NCBI RefSeq assembly: GCF_902498185.1
Contig: NZ_CABVIX010000002.1
Span: forward strand, 62,001-126,000
Reading direction: 5' to 3'
From: Pseudomonas fluorescens
GTDB taxonomy: Bacteria; Pseudomonadota; Gammaproteobacteria; Pseudomonadales; Pseudomonadaceae
DNA length: 64,000 nucleotides
Part shown: piece by piece, positions 28,957 through 38,563 of the stretch
Numbering within the stretch: the stretch's first letter is position 1
Layout: the number at the start of each line of letters is the position of its first letter
Position numbers and translations under genes: made by a program
Notes under the pieces: generated by a model
What the model saw: the letters and a program-made list of their open reading frames with translations, nothing else
Told to the model about the DNA's origin: nothing
Database searches by the model: none

Positions 28957-29844
28957 TCAATACCAGCGAGCTTCTCCGGCCGGCCGCTTCTTGAAGCGTT
29001 TCATGCTCCACATGTACTGGCTCGGGTACTCACGCACGTATCGCTCCACCACCTGGCTCATGGCTGCCGTCGCGGTAGCGGTGTCTTCGCTGTACATGGC
29101 TTCGGGTGCCGCTTCGAGGATCACCTTGAACCCCGAACCATCCGGCAGCCGCAGCGCATGCAGGAATACGCCCACCGCCTTGCCACCGGACAGCATGTTC
29201 GGCACGAACTTGCTGGTCAGCGCCTGGGTACCGAGAAAGGGCACGAAGAACCCGGCCGATTCCGCCGGCTCCGGATCTGCAGGAATACCCACCTGACCAC
29301 CGCGCCGCACTTCCTTGATGATGCTCAGAATGCCTTCCTTGGTCGACGGCGCCACTCGGTTGCCCATCTGCACTCGCTGCTCGCGCAACAGGTCATCGAC
29401 CGCCTTGAGCTTGGGCGGACGGTAGAAGATGATCGGTTTGCACTGGGCGCAATAGAAGTGGTTGAGCACTTCCCAGTTGCCCAGGTGACTGGTGATGCCA
29501 ACCACACCCTTGCCCGAGGCCAGCGCCTTCTCCAGCACCTCCAGCCCCTGCACTTCGCGCACCAGCGCCAGCGAGCGGTGCGCCGGCCAGATCCAGGCGC
29601 AGGCACTTTCGGTGAACGACTTGCCGATATCCATCAAGGCACGGCCCACCAACCGCTCGCGGGCAGCAGGGTCCATTTCCGGGAAGCACTTGGCAAGATT
29701 GATCCGCACCACGTTGCGCGAACCGTTGGGGACCTTCCACATCAGCCAGCCGATACCCGCACCGACCCGCTGCACAGCCCCCCAGGGAAGCTTGGCGAAC
29801 AATCGCAACGCTCCGACCATCAGGGCGCCCTTGAACTTTTCCAC
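28957..29844 (-). CDS. Lipid A acyltransferase (LpxL/HtrB family)
   Basis: 295-residue inner-membrane acyltransferase adding a secondary acyl chain to lipid A. An N-terminal hydrophobic helix (MVGALRLFAKLPW) anchors it, and the HxxxxE catalytic motif is in SHLGNWEV. PAESAGFFVPFLGTQAL is a second family block. The start is a GTG at 29844 (MEKFKGALMVGALRL) with AAGG nine bases upstream; ATG codons in the longer upstream frame do not encode family sequence. It lies just downstream of tag on the same strand. Confidence 0.92.
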   Translation of the reverse strand: MEKFKGALMVGALRLFAKLPWGAVQRVGAGIGWLMWKVPNGSRNVVRINLAKCFPEMDPAARERLVGRALMDIGKSFTESACAWIWPAHRSLALVREVQGLEVLEKALASGKGVVGITSHLGNWEVLNHFYCAQCKPIIFYRPPKLKAVDDLLREQRVQMGNRVAPSTKEGILSIIKEVRRGGQVGIPADPEPAESAGFFVPFLGTQALTSKFVPNMLSGGKAVGVFLHALRLPDGSGFKVILEAAPEAMYSEDTATATAAMSQVVERYVREYPSQYMWSMKRFKKRPAGEARWY

Positions 29845-29884
29845 AGGCTGATTCCTTTTATTGCAAGCCGCGCATTGTAAACCT

Positions 29885-30436
29885 TCAGCGCAGGAGTGCG
29901 GCGTAGCGATCGCAATCGGTGGTGTGGTCCATGACCATGCCGGTAGCCTGCATGAAGGCGTAGCAGATGGTCGGACCGACAAATGTGAAGCCGGCCTTGC
30001 GCAGGGCCTTGCTCATGGCCGTGGCCTCTTCGGTGACTGCGGGTATCTCGGCTCTCGCGCTGAAATGGTTGATCAGAGGTTTGCCGCCTGTAAATGACCA
30101 CAGCCATTCGCCAGGGTCATCCAGCGCCAGCCATGCCCGGGCATTGCGCCGGGCGGCGTTGAGCTTGAGGCGATTGCGGATGATGCCGGCGTCGAGCATC
30201 AGCTCCTCGATGCGTTCATCACTCATCTGCGCCAGATGCTGAGGATCGAAGCCGTGCAACACCTCCCGGTAGCGCTCGCGCTTTTTCAATACGGTGATCC
30301 AGGACAATCCCGCCTGGAAACCTTCGAGCAGGAGCATCTCGAACAGCGCCGCCGGGTCTCGTTGCGGCGTGCCCCACTCCTGGTCATGGTAGGCCTGGTA
30401 AAGCGGATCGTCGGTACACCAAAAGCAGCGTGGCAT
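29885..30436 (-). CDS. tag: DNA-3-methyladenine glycosylase I
   Basis: 183-residue base-excision repair enzyme removing 3-methyladenine. The N-terminal MPRCFWCTDDPLYQAYHDQEWG is diagnostic; zinc ligands are Cys4, His17, His171 and Cys175 (HTTDC). The Glu and Trp in EGFQAGLSWITVL line the base pocket. It is divergent from glyQ and followed by the LpxL-type gene after 40 bp. Confidence 0.97.
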   Translation of the reverse strand: MPRCFWCTDDPLYQAYHDQEWGTPQRDPAALFEMLLLEGFQAGLSWITVLKKRERYREVLHGFDPQHLAQMSDERIEELMLDAGIIRNRLKLNAARRNARAWLALDDPGEWLWSFTGGKPLINHFSARAEIPAVTEEATAMSKALRKAGFTFVGPTICYAFMQATGMVMDHTTDCDRYAALLR

Positions 30437-30518
30437 AGGGCTCCATGGGTAGAGGGCCGAGCGAATCGGGTTATACTCCCGCTCTTTATATTCGCAGCCC
30501 TAGATACAGGTGAATTTC

Positions 30519-31466
30519 GTGAGCCAGCCTACGCCAGCCGTGCGTACCTTCCAAGACCTGATCCTCGCCCTGCAACAGTACTGGGCGGAGCAAGGTTGTG
30601 TGGTACTTCAGCCCTACGATATGGAAGTAGGCGCCGGCACTTTCCATACCGCCACGTTCCTGCGCGCGATCGGTCCAGAAAACTGGAACGCCGCCTACGT
30701 GCAGCCCAGCCGTCGTCCTGCTGACGGCCGCTACGGGGAAAACCCCAATCGCCTGCAGCACTACTACCAGTTCCAGGTGGTGCTCAAGCCGAACCCGGCC
30801 AACTTCCAGGAGCTGTACCTGGGTTCGCTCAAAGCCATCGGCCTCGATCCGCTGGTGCATGATGTGCGCTTCGTCGAAGACAACTGGGAATCGCCGACCC
30901 TTGGCGCCTGGGGCCTGGGCTGGGAAATCTGGCTCAACGGCATGGAAGTCACGCAGTTCACCTACTTCCAGCAAGTGGGCGGCATCGAATGCATGCCGGT
31001 CACCGGCGAAATCACCTACGGCCTCGAGCGCCTGGCGATGTACCTGCAGGGTGTCGACTCGGTCTATGACCTGGTCTGGACCGACGGTCCATTCGGCAAG
31101 GTCACCTACGGCGACGTGTTCCACCAGAACGAAGTGGAGCAGTCCACCTACAACTTCGAGCACGCCAACGTCGAGAAGCTGTTCGAGCTGTTCGATTTCT
31201 ATGAAAGCGAAGCCAACCGGCTGATCGAGCTCGAACTGCCGCTGCCGACCTACGAAATGGTCCTGAAGGCCTCGCATACCTTCAACCTGCTCGACGCCCG
31301 CCGCGCCATCTCGGTAACCGAGCGCCAGCGCTACATCCTGCGCGTACGGACCCTGGCCCGGGCCGTGGCGCAGAGCTACCTGCAGGCCCGCGCCAAGCTG
31401 GGCTTCCCGATGGCGTCCCCTGAATTGCGTGATGAAGCGTTGGCCAAGCTGGAGGCTGCACAATGA
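30519..31466 (+). CDS. glyQ: Glycyl-tRNA synthetase alpha subunit
   Basis: 315-residue catalytic subunit of the alpha2-beta2 bacterial glycyl-tRNA synthetase. The class II core is seen in [32 protein letters not shown] and the following TATFLRA and [21 protein letters not shown] blocks. I chose the GTG at 30519 ([12 protein letters not shown]) with AGGTGA upstream over a GTG at 30510. A -10-like TATACT lies at 30472-30477. It overlaps glyS by ATGA. Confidence 0.97.
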   Translation: MSQPTPAVRTFQDLILALQQYWAEQGCVVLQPYDMEVGAGTFHTATFLRAIGPENWNAAYVQPSRRPADGRYGENPNRLQHYYQFQVVLKPNPANFQELYLGSLKAIGLDPLVHDVRFVEDNWESPTLGAWGLGWEIWLNGMEVTQFTYFQQVGGIECMPVTGEITYGLERLAMYLQGVDSVYDLVWTDGPFGKVTYGDVFHQNEVEQSTYNFEHANVEKLFELFDFYESEANRLIELELPLPTYEMVLKASHTFNLLDARRAISVTERQRYILRVRTLARAVAQSYLQARAKLGFPMASPELRDEALAKLEAAQ

Positions 31467-33517
31467 GTGCTCAAGATTTCCTGGTTGAACTGGGCACCGA
31501 AGAGCTGCCACCCAAGGCTCTCGCCAATCTCGGCGATGCCTTCCTTGCAGGCATCGAGAAAGGCCTGCAGGCCGCCGGCCTGAACTACACCGGCAAGCGT
31601 GTCTATGCAGCGCCCCGCCGCCTGGCCGTGCTGCTCACCGCGCTCGATACCCAGCAGCCTGACCGCAGCATCAACGTTGACGGACCTCCGCGCCAGGCTG
31701 CCTTTGATGCAGAAGGCAAACCTACCCAGGCAGCCCTGGGCTTCGCCAAGAAGTGCGGTGTCGACCTGTCGGAAATCGATCAGAGCGGTGCCAAGCTGCG
31801 CTTCTCCCAGCATATTGCGGGCAAGGCCACCGCAAGCCTGCTGCCGACCATCGTCGAGGATTCGCTCAACGACTTGCCGATTCCCAAGCGTATGCGCTGG
31901 GGTGCGCGCAAGGAAGAATTCGTGCGCCCGACCCAGTGGCTGGTAATGCTGCTGGGCGACGAGGTGATCGACTGCACCCTGCTTGCGCAGAAATCCGGAC
32001 GTGTTTCCCGTGGTCACCGTTTCCACCATCCGGAAGACGTCACCATCAGCGCCCCGGCCAACTACGCCGAGGACCTGCGCAAGGCCTACGTGCTGGCTGA
32101 CTTCGCCGAGCGCCGCGAGCTGATCAGCAAGCGTACCGCCGAACTCGCAATGCAGCAGGAAGGCACTGCGATCGTGCCGCCAGCGCTGCTCGATGAAGTC
32201 ACCGCCCTGGTCGAATGGCCGGTGCCGCTGGTGTGCTCCTTCGAAGAGCGTTTCCTGGACGTACCGCAGGAAGCGCTGATCACCACCATGCAGGACAACC
32301 AGAAGTACTTCTGCCTGCTCGACAGCGAAGGCAGGCTGCTGCCGCGCTTCATCACTGTCGCCAACGTCGAGAGCCGCGACCCGCAGCAGATCGTGCTGGG
32401 CAACGAAAAGGTCGTGCGTCCACGCCTGACCGATGCCGAGTTCTTCTTCAAGCAGGACAAGAAGCAGCCGCTCGAAAGCTTCAACGAGCGTCTGAAGAAC
32501 GTCATCTTCCAGGCTCAGCTGGGCAGCGTCTTCGACAAGGCCGAGCGTGTCTCCAGGCTGGCTGCGTTCATTGCTCCGCACATCGGTGGCGACGCCCAGC
32601 GCGCGACGCGTGCCGGCCTGCTCTCCAAGTGCGACCTGGCCACCGAAATGGTCGGCGAGTTCCCCGAGATGCAAGGCGTGGCAGGCTACTACTACGCCCT
32701 CAACGACGGTGAGCCGCAAGACGTCGCCCTGGCCCTGAACGAGCAGTACATGCCGCGCGGTGCTGGCGCCGAGCTGCCGCAGACCCTCACCGGTGCTGCC
32801 GTGGCGATCGCCGACAAGCTCGACACCCTGGTCGGCATTTTCGGCATCGGCATGCTGCCTACCGGCAGCAAAGACCCGTACGCCTTGCGCCGCGCCGCCC
32901 TGGGCATCCTGCGCATCCTGATCGACAAGCAGCTGGACCTCGACCTGACCGACGCGGTGAGCTTCGCCGTGGTGCAATTCGGCAACAACGTCAAGTCCGC
33001 CGGCCTGGCCGAGCTGGTGCTGGAGTTCATCTTCGACCGCCTGCGTGCGCGTTATGAAGACGAAGGCATCGACGTCGCCACCTACCTTTCGGTGCGTGCC
33101 CTCAAGCCAGGTTCGGCGCTGGACTTCGATCAGCGTGTGCAGGCCGTTCAGGCGTTCCGCAAGCTGCCCGAAGCCGAGGCCCTGGCCGCGGTGAACAAGC
33201 GCGTGTCGAACCTGCTGGGCAAGGCCGAAGGTGCAGTTGCTGCCCAGGTGGAGCCGAAGTACTTCGACAACGCTAACGAGTTCTCGCTGTATTCGGCGAT
33301 CCAGCAGGCAGACCAGGCCGTAGGCCCGATGGCTGCCGCACGCCAGTACAGCGAAGCGCTGGCCCGCCTGGCAGCGCTGCGCGAGCCGGTGGACGCCTTC
33401 TTCGAGGCGGTGATGGTCAACGCCGAGGACGCCAACGTGCGCGCCAACCGTTATGCCCTGCTCAGCCGCCTGCGCGGTCTGTTCCTGGGTGTGGCCGACA
33501 TCTCGCTGCTGGGGTAA
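31463..33517 (+). CDS. glyS: Glycyl-tRNA synthetase beta subunit
   Basis: 684-residue tRNA-binding subunit that partners GlyQ. N-terminal [19 protein letters not shown] is diagnostic, a central HD-like region includes [18 protein letters not shown], and the C-terminal part holds the DALR-type anticodon-binding helices ([16 protein letters not shown] near the end). The ATG overlaps the glyQ stop, which helps keep subunits in equal amounts. gmhB follows after 3 bases. Confidence 0.97.
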   Translation: MSAQDFLVELGTEELPPKALANLGDAFLAGIEKGLQAAGLNYTGKRVYAAPRRLAVLLTALDTQQPDRSINVDGPPRQAAFDAEGKPTQAALGFAKKCGVDLSEIDQSGAKLRFSQHIAGKATASLLPTIVEDSLNDLPIPKRMRWGARKEEFVRPTQWLVMLLGDEVIDCTLLAQKSGRVSRGHRFHHPEDVTISAPANYAEDLRKAYVLADFAERRELISKRTAELAMQQEGTAIVPPALLDEVTALVEWPVPLVCSFEERFLDVPQEALITTMQDNQKYFCLLDSEGRLLPRFITVANVESRDPQQIVLGNEKVVRPRLTDAEFFFKQDKKQPLESFNERLKNVIFQAQLGSVFDKAERVSRLAAFIAPHIGGDAQRATRAGLLSKCDLATEMVGEFPEMQGVAGYYYALNDGEPQDVALALNEQYMPRGAGAELPQTLTGAAVAIADKLDTLVGIFGIGMLPTGSKDPYALRRAALGILRILIDKQLDLDLTDAVSFAVVQFGNNVKSAGLAELVLEFIFDRLRARYEDEGIDVATYLSVRALKPGSALDFDQRVQAVQAFRKLPEAEALAAVNKRVSNLLGKAEGAVAAQVEPKYFDNANEFSLYSAIQQADQAVGPMAAARQYSEALARLAALREPVDAFFEAVMVNAEDANVRANRYALLSRLRGLFLGVADISLLG

Positions 33518-33520
33518 GTC

Positions 33521-34054
33521 TTGAAACTGCTGATACTTGATCGGGACGGCGTGATCAATCACGACTCCGACGCTTACATCAAGTCGCTGGAAGAGTGGAT
33601 TCCCATTCCCGGCTCGATCGAGGCAATCGCGCAGTTGAGCAAGGCGGGCTGGACGGTGGCCGTGGCCACCAACCAGTCCGGCATTGCTCGGGGTTACTAC
33701 CCGCTTGCCACGCTCGAGGCCATGCATGAGCGCCTGCGCGAGCTAGTGGCCGAGGCTGGCGGTGAGATGGGATTGATCGTCTATTGCCCACACGGCCCTG
33801 ACGAGGGATGCGATTGCCGCAAGCCCAAGCCTGGCATGCTGCGGGTGATCGGCGAGCATTACCGGGTAGCCCTGGGCGGTGTATGGTTCGTGGGCGACAG
33901 CAGCGGTGACCTGAACGCCGCGAGCGCCGTCGATGCACAACCTGTTCTGGTAAAAACCGGAAAAGGCCAACGGACCCTGAGCAAGGGGATTCCGGAAGAC
34001 ACCTTGGTGTTCGATGATCTGGCAGCCATCGCCAGACAACTTATTCAACAATAG
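33521..34054 (+). CDS. gmhB: D-glycero-beta-D-manno-heptose 1,7-bisphosphate 7-phosphatase
   Basis: 177-residue HAD phosphatase in ADP-heptose synthesis for the LPS inner core. Motif I LDRDGVIN gives Asp7 and Asp9; the zinc-binding segment CPHGPDEGCDC, specific to GmhB, is present, and motif IV is FVGDSSGDLNAA. The start is a TTG at 33521, placed three bases after the glyS stop with GGGGTAAG before it; no in-frame ATG would keep motif I. A hairpin terminator overlaps the stop codon. Confidence 0.94.
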   Translation: MKLLILDRDGVINHDSDAYIKSLEEWIPIPGSIEAIAQLSKAGWTVAVATNQSGIARGYYPLATLEAMHERLRELVAEAGGEMGLIVYCPHGPDEGCDCRKPKPGMLRVIGEHYRVALGGVWFVGDSSGDLNAASAVDAQPVLVKTGKGQRTLSKGIPEDTLVFDDLAAIARQLIQQ

Positions 34055-34080
34055 TGCGCCTCGCTGGCGCACTTTCCTTT
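34053..34080 (+). terminator. Intrinsic terminator after gmhB
   Basis: AGTGCGCC (34053-34060) pairs with GGCGCACT (34066-34073) around TCGCT, followed by TTCCTTT. The stem begins inside the gmhB stop codon and lies 40 bases before the acyltransferase start, so it separates or attenuates the two. Confidence 0.75.
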
Positions 34081-34113
34081 AAGCGGGCACGACCCGCAAC
34101 GGTACATGCCACT

Positions 34114-34884
34114 ATGTCGATGCTGCAGGCGATCAGAATTTTTCTTTTTTACCTGCTGTTGGGTACCAGTTCGCTCCTGTGGTGCACCCTTAGCTTCTTT
34201 ATCGCGCCCTTTCTATCGTTTCGCGGGCGCTATCGATTCATCAACGTCTACTGGTGCCGTTTCGCGCTGCTGCTGACGCGGGTATTCCTGGGCATCAATG
34301 TCAAGGTCACAGGGGCTGAGAACATTCCCACGCAGCCGTGCGTGATCGTCTCGAATCACCAGAGCACCTGGGAAACGTTCTTCCTCTCGGCGCACTTCCA
34401 GCCCCTGAGCCAGGTACTGAAGCGCGAGCTGTTGTACGTGCCGTTCTTCGGCTGGGCGATGGCCATGCTGCGGCCGATCGCGATCGATCGCGACAACCCC
34501 AAGGAAGCGTTGCGCCAGGTTGCCAGCAAAGGTGACAAGCTGCTCAAGGAAAAGGTCTGGGTGCTGATCTTCCCTGAAGGCACTCGAGTGCCCTATGGCC
34601 AGATCGGCAAGTTTACCCGCAGCGGCAGCGCCCTCGCGGTCAATGCCGGCATGCCTGTACTGCCGATTGCTCACAACGCTGGCAAGTTCTGGCCGAAGGA
34701 TGGCTGGGGCAAGCGACCGGGGACGATCGAGTTGGTAATCGGTGCCCCCATGTACGCCGAAGGTTCCGGCCCACGAGCGGTAGCCGAGCTCAATGACCGG
34801 GTGGCGGCGTGGAACACGCAGACTCAGCGAGCGCTGGGATCGCTGCCGGCGACGGCAGAGAATCCAGCGGAAGGGACTGCATGA
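34114..34884 (+). CDS. plsC: 1-acyl-sn-glycerol-3-phosphate acyltransferase (PlsC type)
   Basis: 256-residue inner-membrane enzyme that acylates lysophosphatidic acid in phospholipid synthesis. Two N-terminal hydrophobic segments are followed by the NHQSTWE motif (HxxxxE form of the HX4D box), the FPEGTR substrate motif, and the PVLPIAHNAG block. The start at 34114 (MSMLQAIRIFLFYLL) has only a weak Shine-Dalgarno; ATG 34120 is an alternative. It follows gmhB as in other pseudomonads (PA0005 from memory). Confidence 0.9.
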   Translation: MSMLQAIRIFLFYLLLGTSSLLWCTLSFFIAPFLSFRGRYRFINVYWCRFALLLTRVFLGINVKVTGAENIPTQPCVIVSNHQSTWETFFLSAHFQPLSQVLKRELLYVPFFGWAMAMLRPIAIDRDNPKEALRQVASKGDKLLKEKVWVLIFPEGTRVPYGQIGKFTRSGSALAVNAGMPVLPIAHNAGKFWPKDGWGKRPGTIELVIGAPMYAEGSGPRAVAELNDRVAAWNTQTQRALGSLPATAENPAEGTA

Positions 34885-35013
34885 CTCTTCTGTGGATAAG
34901 ATGTGTGTAGTTTTTGGATTAACTGCTAGAAAACGTCGTAAGTTATTGATAAATCAATTTATTTCTCTGTATGACCATTTTTCGAAAATCGTGCATAAGT
35001 TTTTTCAGAGCAT

Positions 35014-35046
35014 AAAAAAACCGGCTTTTAAGCCGGTTTTTTTTTG
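35014..35046. terminator. Bidirectional intrinsic terminator
   Basis: AAAAAAACCGGCTTTTAAGC then CGGTTTTTTTTT (35014-35045): an 8-bp CCGGCTT-type stem with A-run and T-run on its two sides, so it can stop transcription from plsC on the plus strand and from the transporter gene on the minus strand. The preceding 130 bp (34885-35013) is AT-rich and has no gene. Confidence 0.9.
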
Positions 35047-35054
35047 CGTAAGCC

Positions 35055-36677
35055 TCAGACCTTGTCGATGTCTACATCACGGGTTTCTTTCAGACAGAAT
35101 ATCCCTACCACCAGGCTTACTCCCGTGATCAACACCGGATACCACAACCCGTAGAAGATATCCCCGGTATACACCACCAGCGCGAAAGACACCGTAGGCA
35201 GGAAGCCGCCGAACCAGCCATTGCCGATGTGGTAGGGGAGGGACATGGACGTGTAACGGATGCGTGTCGGGAACAGCTCGACCATCACTGCTGCCAACGG
35301 TCCGTAAGTCATGGTCGCAATCAAGATCATCGCCACGATGATCACTACCACCATGAACTGATTGACCTGGCCTGGATCTGCCTTGGCGGGATAACCCGCC
35401 TGGTCGATGGCCGCACGCATGGCCGCCTCGTCGAATCCATTGATCTTCTGTTCCCCCACGCTTACCACAACGTCGCTGCCGCTTGCTGCGCTGACCGAGC
35501 TGTACGGCAGGCCCTGCTTGACCAGGAACGTCTTGACCTTGTCGCACGGGCTGTCGAAACGGGCTTTGCCCACAGGATCGAACTGGAAGGTGCAGCCCTT
35601 TGGATCGGCGATGACGACGATCGGCGCTTGGCGGCTGGCAGCGTCGATCTGCGGGTTTGCGTAGTGACTCAGGGCCTTGAACATCGGGAAGTAGCACACG
35701 GTCGCCAGCAGCAGGCCGACCATCAGTATCGGCTTGCGCCCAATGCGGTCCGACAGCCAGCCAAAGAACACGAAGAACGGTGCCCCGATCACCACGCTGA
35801 TGATCAGCAGGGTATTGGCCTGGGCAGGATCGACCTTGAGCATCTGGGTCATGAAGAACAGCACGTAGAACTGCGCGGTATAGAACGTCACGGCCTGCCC
35901 GGCATTGATGCTGAACAACGCCGTCAGCACTACCTTGAGGTTCGGCCAAGAGGTAAAGGATTCGCGAATCGGCGACTTGCTGATCTTGCCTTGGGCCTTC
36001 ATCTTCACGAAGGCAGGCGACTCATGCATGCTCATGCGGATCCAGGTGGAAATGCCCAACAGCACGATCGACAGCAGGAACGGCAGACGCCAGCCCCAGG
36101 TCTCGAACTCATCGCCGCTGATATAGCGGCTGCCCAGCACGACCACCAGCGATAGCAGCAAGCCGAGGGTGGCCGTGGACTGGATGAAACCGGTGTGGAA
36201 CCCACGCTTGCCGGCTGGCGCATGCTCGGCCACATAGGTAGCCGCTCCACCATATTCACCACCCAGTGCCAAGCCCTGGAGCATGCGAAGCACCACAAGG
36301 ATGATGGGCGCCGCGATTCCGATGCTCGCATAGGTCGGCAGCAAGCCCACAGCGAAGGTAGACAGCCCCATCAGCACGATGGTGATCAGGAATGTGTACT
36401 TGCGCCCGATCATGTCCCCCAGGCGACCGAAGACCAAGGCGCCGAATGGCCGCACCAGGAAGCCTGCTGCAAACGCCATCAAGGCAAAGATGAAGGCAGT
36501 GGTGTCGTTCACCCCGGCAAAGAACTGCTTGCTGATGACCGCGGCCAGTGCCCCGTAGAGAAAAAAGTCATACCACTCGAACACAGTCCCGAGGGATGAC
36601 GCGAAAATGATCTTGCGCTCCTCGCGCCGGCTCGTTGTCTTGACTGTCGCGCCTTGTTCCTGAATGTAGTCCGACAT
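35055..36677 (-). CDS. MHS-family MFS transporter with large periplasmic insert
   Basis: 540-residue inner-membrane proton symporter. Twelve hydrophobic segments, the MFS signature GRLGDMIGRKYT after TM2 and the second copy GWLSDRIGRKP after TM8 are seen; EWYDFFLYG near the N-terminus is typical of the metabolite:H+ symporter (MHS) group. Between TM9 and TM10 there is an insert of about 100 residues (337-437), predicted periplasmic, with two Cys (PKGC and SPCDK). Start has GAGGACTGCAACG. It lies 99 bp downstream of the GMC oxidoreductase gene and probably imports that enzyme's substrate. Confidence 0.9.
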   Translation of the reverse strand: MSDYIQEQGATVKTTSRREERKIIFASSLGTVFEWYDFFLYGALAAVISKQFFAGVNDTTAFIFALMAFAAGFLVRPFGALVFGRLGDMIGRKYTFLITIVLMGLSTFAVGLLPTYASIGIAAPIILVVLRMLQGLALGGEYGGAATYVAEHAPAGKRGFHTGFIQSTATLGLLLSLVVVLGSRYISGDEFETWGWRLPFLLSIVLLGISTWIRMSMHESPAFVKMKAQGKISKSPIRESFTSWPNLKVVLTALFSINAGQAVTFYTAQFYVLFFMTQMLKVDPAQANTLLIISVVIGAPFFVFFGWLSDRIGRKPILMVGLLLATVCYFPMFKALSHYANPQIDAASRQAPIVVIADPKGCTFQFDPVGKARFDSPCDKVKTFLVKQGLPYSSVSAASGSDVVVSVGEQKINGFDEAAMRAAIDQAGYPAKADPGQVNQFMVVVIIVAMILIATMTYGPLAAVMVELFPTRIRYTSMSLPYHIGNGWFGGFLPTVSFALVVYTGDIFYGLWYPVLITGVSLVVGIFCLKETRDVDIDKV

Positions 36678-36776
36678 CGTTGCAGTCCTCGGCCCGCAGG
36701 GCCACAGTGATTATTCTTTTTGTTCCACTGTCGGCAGCCACTGACGGCTGGGCTGCCGGTATTGCGCGCACCCTGG

Positions 36777-38426
36777 TCAGGGCGTCGGTAATGCGCTCGC
36801 GTCGTTGAAATTGAACTGAGTGGCCGCTCCCTTCAGGATGAGTTGTGCCGCTTTCTCGGCGATCATCAGCGTGGGTGAACAGGTATTGCCCGAGACAATC
36901 TGCGGCATGATCGAGGCATCCACCACGCGCAGGCCGGGTACGCCATGCACGCGCAGCTGGTCATCCACTACATCCAGCACGCCATTGCCCATGCGGCACG
37001 TGCCGACGGGATGGAAGATGGTAGTGCCGATCTTGCCAGCCGCATCGCGAAGCTGTTCTTCGCTCTGCAGCGCCGCACCCGGCAGGTACTCTTTAGGTGA
37101 GAACGCCGCCAGGGCCGGCGCCTGCACGATGGCACGGGTGATGCGGATCGACTGAGCAGCAACTCGCAGATCCTCAGGATCACTCAGGTAGTTGGGATCG
37201 ATGAGCGGGGCGTCAGTCATATGAGCTGAGCGGATATCAATCCGCCCACGGCTGCGTGGACGCAGATTGCATACCGAGGCGGTAAACGCCGGGAAACGGT
37301 GCAGTGGCTCGCCGAAACGCTCCAATGACAATGGCTGCACGTGATATTGCAGGTTGGCAGTCGGCTGGCCGGGGTCAGAGCGCACAAACGCGCCCAGTTG
37401 GCTGGGTGCCATGGCCAGCGGTCCGCTGCGGTCATACAGGTAGCGCAGCCCCATGCCCATCTTGCCCCATAGGCTGTTGGCCATCTGGTTAAGGGTCCGC
37501 GCATTGCGAATCTGATAAATCAGTCGCAGCTGCAGGTGATCCTGCAAGTTGCCGCCCACCCCAGGCAGCTCATGACGAACACCGATACCCAGGCCTTCCA
37601 GGAGTGTGCGCGGGCCGATGCCGGAGCGTTGAAGGATACCGGGGGAACCGACCGCCCCTGCGCACAGGATAATCTCGCGGCGTACGGAGAATTCCTGCCA
37701 CTGGCCTTGCCAATGCGCTTTCACGGCACAGGCTCGTGTGTTATCCAGCAGCACCTTGTCGACTTGTACGCCGGTCAGTAGGGTCAGGTTAGGGCGCTGG
37801 GCAATGGGCCGAAGAAAAGCCTTGGCCGAGTTCCAGCGAATGCCACTGCGCTGGTTGACCTGGAAGTATCCACAGCCTTCGTTGTCACCGGTGTTGAAGT
37901 CGCCAACGCTGGCGATACCGGACTGAGCCGCCGCCTCACGAAACGCATCGAGAATTGGCCAGGCGAAGCGTTGCTGTTCGACGCGCCATTCACCCATGGC
38001 GCCGTGGCTGTCACTGGCACCGCCGTAGTGGCTCTCGCAGGACTTGAAAAGGGGCAGCACGTCTTTCCATGCCCAACCGGCATTGCCCTCGTCAGCCCAG
38101 GCGTCGTAGTCGGCTGACTGCCCACGCATGTAGATCATGCCGTTGATCGACGAGCAGCCCCCCAGGACCTTGCCACGGGGGTACCCCAGGCTTCGACCGC
38201 CCAGGCCGGGCTGGGCTTCGGTCTTCAGGCACCAATCGGTGCGCGGATTACCGATGCAGTAGAGGTAGCCGACAGGGATATGGATCCAGTGATAGTTGTC
38301 GCGTCCGCCCGCTTCGAGCAACAGCACACGGCTGGAGGGGTCTGCGGACAGACGATTGGCGAGCAGACACCCGGCGGGGCCCGCGCCAACTATAACGTAG
38401 TCGAAGACGAAATCGGCTGATGGCAT
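36777..38426 (-). CDS. GMC family FAD-dependent alcohol oxidoreductase
   Basis: 549-residue flavoprotein of the choline dehydrogenase/alcohol dehydrogenase type. The FAD motif is DYVIVGAGPAGCLLANRLS at the N-terminus, GMC signature 1 includes GKVLGGCSSINGMIYMRG, and the active-site pair is His472 (HPVGTCRMG) and Asn514 (SGNTCSPT). No signal peptide. Start ATG 38426 has GAGGTTGCAG upstream; a TTG two codons earlier is rejected. Context with a divergent LysR gene and a downstream MHS transporter suggests a small catabolic module. Substrate unknown. Confidence 0.9.
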   Translation of the reverse strand: MPSADFVFDYVIVGAGPAGCLLANRLSADPSSRVLLLEAGGRDNYHWIHIPVGYLYCIGNPRTDWCLKTEAQPGLGGRSLGYPRGKVLGGCSSINGMIYMRGQSADYDAWADEGNAGWAWKDVLPLFKSCESHYGGASDSHGAMGEWRVEQQRFAWPILDAFREAAAQSGIASVGDFNTGDNEGCGYFQVNQRSGIRWNSAKAFLRPIAQRPNLTLLTGVQVDKVLLDNTRACAVKAHWQGQWQEFSVRREIILCAGAVGSPGILQRSGIGPRTLLEGLGIGVRHELPGVGGNLQDHLQLRLIYQIRNARTLNQMANSLWGKMGMGLRYLYDRSGPLAMAPSQLGAFVRSDPGQPTANLQYHVQPLSLERFGEPLHRFPAFTASVCNLRPRSRGRIDIRSAHMTDAPLIDPNYLSDPEDLRVAAQSIRITRAIVQAPALAAFSPKEYLPGAALQSEEQLRDAAGKIGTTIFHPVGTCRMGNGVLDVVDDQLRVHGVPGLRVVDASIMPQIVSGNTCSPTLMIAEKAAQLILKGAATQFNFNDASALPTP

Positions 38427-38514
38427 CTGCAACCTCGCGCCTGATTATTGTTCTTGTCTCGGTCCATCTTATTGATTATTTTCGCGAAGGAAACGTTAGA
38501 TTTCGCGCAACTGC

Positions 38515-38530
38515 TGTGCGTTTTAGCACA
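38515..38530. promoter_or_regulatory. Candidate LysR operator
   Basis: TGTGCGTTTTAGCACA is a 16-bp inverted repeat (TGTGC-N6-GCACA) containing a T-N11-A-like core, 33 bp before the LysR gene and 88 bp before the divergent GMC gene. A TTCGCGAA palindrome lies at 38481-38488. Either could be the binding site. Confidence 0.45.
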
Positions 38531-38563
38531 ATGCTCGTGAATGCCTGATTCACAAGGAAAAGC

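Noticed and set aside
31376..33727. Long minus-strand open frame opposite glyS
   Set aside because: Mirror of glyS codon bias; no start signal and no family match.
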